Origin: Flavihumibacter fluminis
Lineage (GTDB): Bacteria; Bacteroidota; Bacteroidia; Chitinophagales; Chitinophagaceae
Direction of reading: 5' to 3'
Assembly: GCF_021491375.1 (NCBI RefSeq)
Contig: NZ_JAKEVY010000002.1
Span: 248,001-312,000, forward strand
Length of the DNA stretch: 64,000 nt
A program made the translations under genes and the position numbers. Below the pieces are notes generated by a model that saw only the letters and a list, made by a program, of their open reading frames with translations, was not told where the DNA came from and did not search any database. Within the stretch, counting starts at the first letter, position 1, and every line of letters starts with the position of its first letter. Positions 1 to 5,979 of the stretch are shown here, piece by piece.

Positions 1-633
1 TGTATGCGGGAATTGCTGGCAGCATTTATTGCCATGCAGATGGAAATTAAAGTGGTGAAGCCTGTTCTTGTCCATATTTCACCGGAGTTTGTTGAATTGT
101 TAAAGGGAAGTGATGCATGGGGACTTGCCCACAAAAGCATTGGCTTTAATTATGGTTCGGAATATGTGCCGGGTTACAAAACCATTCTTGTTAATGAAGA
201 ACTGAATAATCACCAGTTACCATTTGCCCAGCAGCTATTCTGTTTTGATGTCTTTATCCAAAACTCTGACCGTACAAAGGAGAAACCGAACATGATTACC
301 AACGGTAATGAAATGGTAATTTTTGACCATGAACTCGCTTTTGGCTTTGCATTGGATATATTTAAGAATCCGACACCATGGCAACTAAGTGCCAATGACT
401 TAGAATGGATAAACCGGCATTGTCTGCTGCCTTTTTTAAAGGGCAGGGATTTTGACTATGCGGGATTCTCAGACAGGTTGAGTAACTTGAGCTCGGAATT
501 CTGGCAGGCAGCAAAAGCCTTAATCCCGGAAGAGTGGCAATCCAAGCAATTTGAAACAATCAGGCAGTACCTGACTGCAATTTGTGAACACAAGGAATCG
601 TTTATTACAGAACTCAAAAAACTGATGTTATGA
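1..633 (+). CDS. HipA-like kinase family protein, 5' end outside window
   Basis: This is the C-terminal part of a HipA-like protein kinase fold (HipA_2-like, a single-domain relative of the HipA toxin kinases). The frame is open to the first base, and the first Met (base 4) already sits inside a conserved helix, so the gene very probably begins upstream. Counted from that Met, the catalytic loop N-S-D-R lies at residues 87-90, followed by K-P-N at 94-96, and an I-F-D-H-E segment at 106-110 would supply the metal-binding Asp. Its stop overlaps the next start by ATGA. HipA_2 proteins are commonly paired with DUF3037 proteins, as here. The substrate is unknown. Confidence 0.8.
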   Translation, partial: CMRELLAAFIAMQMEIKVVKPVLVHISPEFVELLKGSDAWGLAHKSIGFNYGSEYVPGYKTILVNEELNNHQLPFAQQLFCFDVFIQNSDRTKEKPNMITNGNEMVIFDHELAFGFALDIFKNPTPWQLSANDLEWINRHCLLPFLKGRDFDYAGFSDRLSNLSSEFWQAAKALIPEEWQSKQFETIRQYLTAICEHKESFITELKKLML

Positions 634-1475
634 AGACTTTACAGTATCAGGTTCTCCGGTATCTGCCGGACAGGGTGTCCGGTGAGTTTGTAAACTTGGG
701 CGTAGTACTCTACGATGCTCAGGATAAAATACTGCGAGGCAAATTCATCAGCAAAATTGGCAAGATTTCTGAATTTTTCCCGGAAGTGAACAGTCGTTAC
801 CTGATTAAATGCATAAAATCCATTCAACAATCGATAGCAGAAATCTCCCGGCAATTAGAATCGGAATTTGAATTTGAGAAATGCTCTTATTTGGATGTTA
901 TTACAAAACAGGTTTTGCCGAAAGATGATAGTGCATTAATTTTCTCAGAAGTAAAAAAAACGCTGGATATAAATGCGGAGGTTGCGGTTAGTGATTTGTT
1001 TTCCCGTTTTGTCAGGATACAGGTAACCGATGAAGATGATGAAATCAGAAGGGATAAAGAAGTGTGGAATAAGGTTTATAAGAAGCATTTTGATGAATCT
1101 GGTATTACTAAACATTTCCAGCATCATAAGGTAAAGACGCAAAATGATGAACTGGAGTTTGATAAAGCCTGGAAAAACGGAGCATGGAATTGTTTTGAAT
1201 CAGTCTCGTTTAATTTAAACAGACCGGATGCCATAAAAAATAAAGTTTATAAATGGGTGGGAAAACTTGATGAACTCAGCAGTGCTACAGAGCCTGTTCA
1301 TATTTATCTTTTAAGCGTTTTACCTCATGAACATCCCGAGTTAAACAATTTTATCACAAAGAAAATACAGTCGAAAAGCACTGATAAAACTAAAATTGAA
1401 ATTATTTCTGAAGAACAATTGGAAATGGCAGCCAAGAAGATAAAACAGGAAATAGAGCAGCACATACAATCCTGA
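630..1475 (+). CDS. DUF3037 domain protein
   Basis: This 281-residue cytosolic protein of unknown function starts in a 4-nt ATGA overlap with the HipA-like kinase gene, so the two are translationally coupled. The N-terminal DUF3037 signature is visible: a YQVLRYLPD-type strand, then a G-E-F-V-N-L-G-V-V-L strand ending in Tyr-Asp. The C-terminal half is rich in Lys and Glu with no recognised motif. No signal peptide or membrane segment is seen. The pairing suggests it is a partner or substrate of the kinase; that is inference from gene order. The DUF488-type gene starts within 85 bp on the same strand and may be co-transcribed. Confidence 0.8.
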   Translation: MKTLQYQVLRYLPDRVSGEFVNLGVVLYDAQDKILRGKFISKIGKISEFFPEVNSRYLIKCIKSIQQSIAEISRQLESEFEFEKCSYLDVITKQVLPKDDSALIFSEVKKTLDINAEVAVSDLFSRFVRIQVTDEDDEIRRDKEVWNKVYKKHFDESGITKHFQHHKVKTQNDELEFDKAWKNGAWNCFESVSFNLNRPDAIKNKVYKWVGKLDELSSATEPVHIYLLSVLPHEHPELNNFITKKIQSKSTDKTKIEIISEEQLEMAAKKIKQEIEQHIQS

Positions 1476-1558
1476 ATTTTCGGTTTCTTTGATGCCTTTG
1501 TACCATCTTCTACCGACGAAAGGTTATATTAGCCCTCATACAAAGCTTTGGAGGCAGT

Positions 1559-2377
1559 TTGGGCAAAACCCAACTGCAAAAGCTATTACTGCTCTATACG
1601 CAGAAGCAGGAGAAGCCGGACTATCATTTTGTGCCGTATAAATTTGGCTGTTATTCCTTTCAGGCAGCTTTGGATATTTCCACCATGCAAAAGTACGGCC
1701 AGGTACAGGTTAGTAATAAAGGTATAGAAAAGGCAGACCCGGTGGATTATGTTAGCTTGCTAAAGGAAAAAGACCGGATGGCACTAAAGCAGCTTTATAT
1801 CCTGCATGGTAACAAAGATTACAAAGACCTGATACATCAGACCTATATACAGCATCCCTACTATGCCATTCATAGTGAAAGAGCAGAAAGATACCTGAAT
1901 GCCGGAGAGCTTCAAAAAGTGGCTCAATATAGACCTACCGCTTCCAAAACCATTCTATATACAATCGGGTATGAAGGCATTTCATTAGAGCAATACCTGA
2001 ACAAACTAATTGGAAAAGCTGTACGGGTACTGGTTGATGTACGAAACAACCCTCGGAGTATGAAGTATGGCTTTTCCAAAAGTCAACTGCTGAATGCCTG
2101 CACCAGTGTAGGAATTGAATACCTGCATTTACCGGAGGTAGGCATAATTTCGGAGCAAAGACAAGAACTAACCTGTCAGGCTGATTACGACAAGCTGTTT
2201 GCCAAATACAGAAAAGAAACATTGCCCTATACTGTTTCCACGCAGGAAAAGATATTACACCTACTAAAAGAAAAGAAACGCATTGTCCTTACTTGTTTTG
2301 AAGCCAATATTTGCCAATGCCATCGCAAACATCTGGCAGAAGCAATTATCAACTCCCCGGATGGGATTGCGAACTAA
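1559..2377 (+). CDS. DUF488 family protein with N-terminal YRRK-type domain; start uncertain
   Basis: The C-terminal DUF488 domain is clear: T-I-G-Y-E-G at about residue 135-140, D-V-R-N-N-P-R-S at 160-167, and a Cys-rich LTCFEA...CHR motif near the end. A conserved N-terminal extension precedes it. The first usual start codon is TTG at 1559 with GGAGG 4 nt upstream, but the reading frame stays open back to 1493, and that upstream stretch reads as typical family sequence (F-Y-R-R-K from 1508, then a hydrophobic helix). The codon where the family Met is expected is ATC at 1505. Either the start is non-canonical or the start codon has been lost. The molecular function of DUF488 proteins is not established. 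Confidence 0.75.
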   Translation: MGKTQLQKLLLLYTQKQEKPDYHFVPYKFGCYSFQAALDISTMQKYGQVQVSNKGIEKADPVDYVSLLKEKDRMALKQLYILHGNKDYKDLIHQTYIQHPYYAIHSERAERYLNAGELQKVAQYRPTASKTILYTIGYEGISLEQYLNKLIGKAVRVLVDVRNNPRSMKYGFSKSQLLNACTSVGIEYLHLPEVGIISEQRQELTCQADYDKLFAKYRKETLPYTVSTQEKILHLLKEKKRIVLTCFEANICQCHRKHLAEAIINSPDGIAN

Positions 2378-2476
2378 TCCATTTGTAAATATCTCATCTC
2401 AAAGTATTGCTTACGTCCTGAAGAATGCATACCCATAAATCATTTCAATTATTTAAGTATATCGGCTATAATTTAT

Positions 2477-3007
2477 TTAATATATGGCATAACTAGTTCC
2501 AACATTATCCAATAATTTCACAACATTACTACCGTTAAAATCACACGAAAATAAACTAGACCATGGGGCACTTGAAATAGTGGCTCTAAATATGATTTTT
2601 TGGTCAGTTGTTACTACGATAGCAGATCCATTTGTTTCAGGAGTTGCCTGGTTAAGACTAATTAAATAGCCACTCGGTAATGTAATATTTAATTTTTGGG
2701 GATTAGAACCATCAATATTTGCTTTCCAAATTTCATCTCCTCTAGTACCAGCAGGATTACTTCGGGAAAAGAAAATTAAGCTTGGTGCTGCGGATGTGGT
2801 GGTTTTAACTGACAATGTGCCATTGTTTGTGACATCTAAACCTTCTCCAACAATTATTCCGCCCAACCTGGATGAAGTTGCAGTGGGTAATATGTATGTA
2901 CTCCCTCCAGATTGTGCATCTGAAGTCTTTTGGCAACTGACTTGAATAATGAAAATTGTTGTTGAAAAAAATAGAAGTACAATGGAGCTTTTTAGTATTT
3001 TATTCAT
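2477..3007 (-). CDS. Putative lipoprotein with TolB-like repeat fragments
   Basis: This 176-residue protein opens with a lipoprotein signal (basic MNKILK, hydrophobic core, V-S-C lipobox at about residue 25), so it is probably anchored in the envelope. Residues 45-70 contain an SSRLGGIIVGEGL...NGTLSV segment like the short beta repeats seen in phage tail-fibre and Bacteroidota surface proteins. The rest shows two D-E-I-W/L-F-x-x-x-x-D-G-S-N patterns typical of TolB/WD40-like beta-propeller blades, but only about two blades are present and the protein ends abruptly. It may therefore be a C-terminally truncated propeller lipoprotein. The gene is strongly AT-rich compared with the rest of the window, suggesting recent transfer. 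Function unknown. Confidence 0.6.
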   Translation of the reverse strand: MNKILKSSIVLLFFSTTIFIIQVSCQKTSDAQSGGSTYILPTATSSRLGGIIVGEGLDVTNNGTLSVKTTTSAAPSLIFFSRSNPAGTRGDEIWKANIDGSNPQKLNITLPSGYLISLNQATPETNGSAIVVTTDQKIIFRATISSAPWSSLFSCDFNGSNVVKLLDNVGTSYAIY

Positions 3008-3038
3008 GGGATATATTTTTTACAAAATTGAATTATTA

Positions 3039-3257
3039 TTATCTCGGACTAACATACTTAGCTAAGTTTATTCCTTTATTTATTTCGGTGTTGTAAGAAA
3101 TAGGTAGTCCGGATTGTTGAACTACTTCTCGTACACCAATTTTTTGGAGATGTTCTGCATATTTTATTCCGAATAAATGAACCATGGTTACTTGTTCATT
3201 TTTTGGTGCATTTGAGTACATTTCTTTTAATGTGCTACTAAGCTGGTTTAATGTCAT
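3039..3257 (-). CDS. Small HTH-like domain protein
   Basis: This is a 72-residue cytosolic protein without signal peptide. From memory it resembles a family of small Bacteroidota HTH-like proteins: an N-terminal L-x-x-x-L-x-E-M-Y helix, a central HLFGIKYA segment, then a V-x-x-V-V-x-x-S-G-L turn followed by N-x-G-I-x-L-A-K-Y. A DNA-binding role is plausible but not demonstrated by the sequence. It lies upstream of the AT-rich lipoprotein on the same strand, 31 bp away, so they may form one transcript. Base composition is AT-rich like its neighbour. Confidence 0.55.
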   Translation of the reverse strand: MTLNQLSSTLKEMYSNAPKNEQVTMVHLFGIKYAEHLQKIGVREVVQQSGLPISYNTEINKGINLAKYVSPR

Positions 3258-3438
3258 TTGATAAAATTTAAATTGATTAAAATTTATAATAAAGGTTACA
3301 TAATTTAAATCTATTTGATTTATTTTAGTCTATTTGGGCTCAATGCTTTTGGACAATATTTTTCAATTTAGATATTCTAGATGCTTTTATAATACGGGAA
3401 ACCGGAAATCACTTCAATTGATATCCATTTTTTAGAAA

Positions 3439-3493
3439 TTCCACCCCTTTCCTCCATTCTCCTTGCTTCCTTCCCCCTTCCTCCACACCCCCC
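3439..3493. repeat. Polypyrimidine tract
   Basis: In about 55 bases on the plus strand only five are purines. It directly precedes the 21-bp repeat series. A much longer tract of opposite polarity lies at 41183-41331, also next to a phased array. Confidence 0.7.
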
Positions 3494-3497
3494 ACAT

Positions 3498-3560
3498 GTC
3501 GTTCAGAACCACTTTTTGGTCGTTCGTCGTGGTTTTTTGTCGATTCGCGAAGTTTATTTT
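3498..3560 (+). promoter_or_regulatory. Three 21-bp-spaced repeats with RYCGTTC core
   Basis: GTCGTTC occurs at 3498 and 3519, and GTCGATTC at 3539; the TTC triplets are exactly 21 bp apart. The first two units also share a T-rich second half ending in TTTTTG. A further copy, GTCATTCAGAAC, lies at 3593 (11 of 12 bases match the copy at 3498). The core is the reverse complement of the GAACGAT/GAACGGT core in the array at 3813. A spacing of 21 bp is two helical turns, the usual geometry for paired LytTR-domain boxes. Confidence 0.5.
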
Positions 3561-3634
3561 TTTGAGTGAAAATTGGGTTCTAATCTTGTTTTGTCATTCA
3601 GAACAAACAGAACAACTACCGGTTACGCCCGACC

Positions 3635-3661
3635 GCCTTATGTAGCAAAGGGAGATAAGGC
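3635..3661. repeat. Short inverted repeat (7-bp stem, 13-nt loop)
   Basis: GCCTTAT at 3635-3641 pairs exactly with ATAAGGC at 3655-3661. There is no T-run after it, so it is not a rho-independent terminator. Its function is unknown; it could be a structured leader element or a protein-binding site. Confidence 0.4.
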
Positions 3662-3812
3662 CCCAATGCTGCTTCGGGATAAATCAAGTCTCATTTCAAG
3701 TTGCTTTTTCTGATGATGCACTCCGGCAATGCTGGTACTGTGTTTGGCTCGCCGGGTGATAGCCTCCCTACCCAATTCAACTAAGCATCGGTGTTATTTC
3801 CCGACTTGCCGG

Positions 3813-3900
3813 AACGGTTCCGGAACGATTCACTGACGGTTCCATAACGGTCAAAGAACGATCAACTAACGGTATAAGAACGGTACCGGAACGGTTGTCG
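3813..3900 (+). promoter_or_regulatory. Eight-copy, strictly 11-bp-phased operator-like array
   Basis: Hexamers AACGGT, AACGAT, GACGGT, AACGGT, AACGAT, AACGGT, AACGGT and AACGGT begin at 3813, 3824, 3835, 3846, 3857, 3868, 3879 and 3890. Every step is exactly 11 bp, while the five bases between hexamers vary, so this is a conserved protein-contact motif on one DNA face rather than a simple tandem duplication. The reverse complement, ACCGTT, matches the core of published LytTR boxes such as that of AlgR. It ends about 108 bp before the ATG of the first effector gene, and a LytTR protein is encoded in the same locus. Confidence 0.75.
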
Positions 3901-4008
3901 GAAAATTTCGCCTGCTTTTACGAGGCTGAACCCCGCCTGCCACACCCTCCAGTCTGCCCACTCTTTAATCCGCTTCCCCTTTTTTTCATCCAATTAAAAC
4001 TTAAAAAA

Positions 4009-4575
4009 ATGGCACGTTCATCTAACAATGTCCTGACTCGTAATTACACCGGTACAGTAGCCGGACAGTATTCCCTTCGCATGAAAGGCGATCAATCCAT
4101 CCTGGCGGGACTTCCAAAGCCGCGAAAAGAAAGATCCGACACTGAAAAAACAAAGGCAGTTAAACGCAAGTTTTCCCTTGCTGTGATCTATGGAAAAAAA
4201 GCAATCGCCAACCCGGAACTCAAAGCCGCCTACCAGGCAATCGCTAAGAAAAACCAGTCTGCCTATAATGCTGCGGTGCTGGATGCGCTCAAAGGTCCTG
4301 AAATCGACAACCTGCGTATAGATGGATACTCTGGTGCAGCCGGACAATCCCTCACTGTCCAGGCAACCGACAACTTCCGCGTTAACAAAGTGAGCTTTGG
4401 CCTCTTTGCTCCCGATGGTAGTCTGCTCGAAGAAGGAGATGCTGTTATGGATGATAATGGTTTCGATTGGATCTATACCACCCAATCTGAAATCCAATCT
4501 CCTGCCGGTACCATCATTCGGGTGATTGCAGAAGATGTGCCTAAAAATCGCAGCCAATTCGAGGCAGTGATCTAA
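4009..4575 (+). CDS. Basic-helical plus Ig-like domain protein (paralogue 1)
   Basis: This 188-residue protein has no signal peptide. I place the start at the ATG at 4009, because it follows an A-rich leader and gives the family-like MARSSNN start; an upstream frame from 3895 runs through the repeat array. Residues 1-45 form a strand-rich segment, about 46-95 a basic helical region (K-R-K-F...A-L-K-G-P), and about 100-188 an Ig/cadherin-like sandwich with A-T-D-N-F-R-V, L-L-E-E-G-D-A and W-x-Y-T motifs. Similar proteins are widespread and uncharacterised in Bacteroidota, to my recollection. It is a paralogue of the protein at 4887 and first in a four-gene run. Function unknown. Confidence 0.8.
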   Translation: MARSSNNVLTRNYTGTVAGQYSLRMKGDQSILAGLPKPRKERSDTEKTKAVKRKFSLAVIYGKKAIANPELKAAYQAIAKKNQSAYNAAVLDALKGPEIDNLRIDGYSGAAGQSLTVQATDNFRVNKVSFGLFAPDGSLLEEGDAVMDDNGFDWIYTTQSEIQSPAGTIIRVIAEDVPKNRSQFEAVI

Positions 4576-4628
4576 TCACCTGCTTCTCTTTTGAAAAACC
4601 AATTTTTTACATCATTCAATCTTCTATC

Positions 4629-4856
4629 ATGAAACAACAGGATATCGATCAAATGAGCATTGCTCAAAGAGCCAGCGCGGAAACGCCGAAGTTTTTTCTG
4701 AAACTCAGAAATATCGGACTGGCACTTGCCGGCATCAGTGCCGCACTGCTGGCCTCTCCGGTTGCACTCCCCGCTATCATCACTACCATCGCCAGTTATA
4801 TGGGTGTGGCAGCTACGGTTGCCAGTGCCGTTAGCCAGGTGGCTGTGAAAGGTTAA
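4629..4856 (+). CDS. Small two-helix membrane protein (holin-sized)
   Basis: The product is 75 residues. A polar N-terminus (1-22) is followed by two likely membrane helices, about residues 27-46 and 49-70, separated by a short Pro-containing turn; the tail ends in Lys-Gly. This hairpin size and layout match a holin-like or other pore-forming peptide, but small hairpin proteins have many roles, and no family motif settles it. It lies 53 bp after the first Ig-like gene and 30 bp before the second, inside what looks like one operon. Placement before a DUF5675 gene makes a membrane-permeabilising or secretion-accessory role worth testing. Confidence 0.7.
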   Translation: MKQQDIDQMSIAQRASAETPKFFLKLRNIGLALAGISAALLASPVALPAIITTIASYMGVAATVASAVSQVAVKG

Positions 4857-4886
4857 CCCCGTTTTTAACTTCCAAAATCCTTTTCT

Positions 4887-5396
4887 ATGGCTATTACGAT
4901 TAAAGCACTGGTGGATGCTTTCCTCCAGGCTTTGAAGGAACACAAAAAAGCGAAGCGCAAAAACCATGTCTTAAACGAGGCCAATATTCGTTTTCGCAAG
5001 GCAGTTGCCTTTGCTAAGATGGTCCGCAGGGATGCTACCTGGAGCCAGTTCTATCTGGAACAGGTTCCCAACTGCAAATCAGTCTTTCACCTGGCCCTGC
5101 GCGATGCACTGGTCGGTCCCCATCTCTGTCATCCGGTTATCCATCCCTCCAAACCTTGCAAGCCCCTTATGATGGAGGTACAGGCTTCCGATAATGTCGG
5201 GGTGGCTCGGGTCTTCTTTCAATTCAAAAACAGCAAGGGTGAATTGCTGGAAGAGGGCAGGGGGATGCCTGGTGATAAGGGCAGTACCTGGAGTTACTCC
5301 ACCACTGCCCGCGCGAAAGACTTCAGTGAGTGTTTCGTCACCATCACGGCCTACGACCTCGCAGGAAACAAGGCAGTCATCCATAAATCGCTCTAG
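4887..5396 (+). CDS. Basic-helical plus Ig-like domain protein (paralogue 2)
   Basis: This 169-residue protein has no signal peptide. The N-terminal third is very basic (KEHKKAKRK at about 18-26) and helical; the C-terminal part is an Ig-like fold with A-S-D-N-V-G-V, G-E-L-L-E-E-G, W-S-Y-S-T and A-Y-D-L-A-G-N-K motifs. Alignment by eye with the protein at 4009 shows the same order of elements: R/K-F-x-x-A-V, A-L-x-D-A-L-x-G-P, then D-N-x-x-V...L-L-E-E-G...W. They are therefore diverged paralogues, and this one lacks the first strand-rich segment. It is probably in the same operon as its neighbours. Function unknown. Confidence 0.8.
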   Translation: MAITIKALVDAFLQALKEHKKAKRKNHVLNEANIRFRKAVAFAKMVRRDATWSQFYLEQVPNCKSVFHLALRDALVGPHLCHPVIHPSKPCKPLMMEVQASDNVGVARVFFQFKNSKGELLEEGRGMPGDKGSTWSYSTTARAKDFSECFVTITAYDLAGNKAVIHKSL

Positions 5397-5398
5397 CT

Positions 5399-5824
5399 AT
5401 GGAACTGCTTTTGGAAAGAGAATATCATTCGTCAGGTACGAATGGTATCCTGAGCTGCCGCGATCAATTCATCTGCTTCACCATCGAACTTCCCTGGCGC
5501 AAAAATCAACGGATGATTTCCTGCATCCCGGAAGGACGATATCAACTGGTGCTTCGCTTCAGCGATCGCCACCAATGGCACCTCCTGGTGAAAGCAGTGC
5601 CGGACAGATCCCTGATCCTCCTGCACAAGGCTACTCATGCTTTGAAGGAGCTCAAAGGTTGTATCGCACCGGTGACTGAATTGCTGGCTCCTGGTATTGG
5701 TAAAAAATCGGTGGATGCTTTTGATTCGCTTATGTTACTGGTGCGGTCTGCACTGGAAGCAAAAGAGCGGGTATGGCTCACCGTTACCAACCTCTCAGAT
5801 CGCTATGCTTCTGCTGCTGCGTAA
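5399..5824 (+). CDS. DUF5675 family protein
   Basis: This 141-residue protein is recognisable as DUF5675 from its N-terminal M-E-L-x-L-E-R-E-Y...S-G-T-N-G start, the F-T-I-E-L-P-W segment (residues 29-35), I-P-E-G-R-Y, then L-L-H at 81-83 and K-G-C-I about a dozen residues later. DUF5675 has no established biochemical function. The spacing of His and the G-C-I motif, with beta-rich surroundings, recalls the H...[S/T]-H-G-C-I motif of YkuD L,D-transpeptidases; that is my inference. Its ATG lies 2 bp after the previous stop, and a strong terminator follows at 5839, so it is the last gene of the effector operon. Confidence 0.8.
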   Translation: MELLLEREYHSSGTNGILSCRDQFICFTIELPWRKNQRMISCIPEGRYQLVLRFSDRHQWHLLVKAVPDRSLILLHKATHALKELKGCIAPVTELLAPGIGKKSVDAFDSLMLLVRSALEAKERVWLTVTNLSDRYASAAA

Positions 5825-5838
5825 GCATTCGATTCGTA

Positions 5839-5870
5839 AACCCCGGCTAGTCCTGGCTGGGGTTTTTTTT
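5839..5870 (+). terminator. Rho-independent terminator of the effector operon
   Basis: AACCCC (5839-5844) pairs with GGGGTT (5859-5864), and the hairpin runs directly into eight T residues (5863-5870). It sits 15 bp after the DUF5675 stop and separates the effector genes from the regulators. Confidence 0.8.
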
Positions 5871-5880
5871 CCAAAAAAAG

Positions 5881-5922
5881 CGACGGTTTTGGGAATATTT
5901 TCGACGGTTTCGGGAACCTTGC
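5881..5922 (+). promoter_or_regulatory. 21-bp direct repeat pair upstream of the regulators
   Basis: Two adjacent 21-bp units begin at 5881 and 5902, identical at 16 of 21 positions; both start CGACGGTTT and continue with GGGAA after one variable base. The ACGGTT core is shared with the 11-bp array at 3813, and the two-turn spacing fits a dimer of LytTR-type domains. The pair lies about 60-100 bp before the AraC-type gene, suggesting feedback control. Confidence 0.55.
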
Positions 5923-5979
5923 TCCGAAGCGCAAATTTCCCTGCCAATTGTTTGCGAGTATGCCGAACTGTTTTTAGCA

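Larger units (their letters stand above)
3258..4008. other. 751-bp gene-free regulatory region
   Basis: No convincing gene is present; the one open frame here (3463-3645) has no family resemblance and runs through low-complexity DNA. The region contains a pyrimidine tract (3439-3493), three 21-bp-spaced repeats (3498-3560), a related single site at 3593, a small hairpin (3635-3661) and eight 11-bp-spaced repeats (3813-3900). It ends in an A-rich leader before the ATG at 4009. A canonical Bacteroidota TTTG/TAnnTTTG promoter is not obvious. Confidence 0.7.

Noticed and set aside
3463-3645. Open frame of 60 residues in the intergenic region
   Set aside because: It runs through a pyrimidine tract and repeat units, has no family resemblance, and starts inside low-complexity DNA; not counted as a gene.
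3813-3900. CRISPR array
   Set aside because: Units are only 11 bp with 5-bp variable parts; no repeat/spacer pattern and no cas genes in the window.
3895-4008. Longer start for the first Ig-like gene
   Set aside because: The extension is Pro-rich, comes out of the repeat array, and the typical family start MARSSNN follows an A-rich leader at 4009.
4018-4557. 179-residue antisense frame over the first Ig-like gene
   Set aside because: Shadow of the real gene; sequence looks random, no start context.
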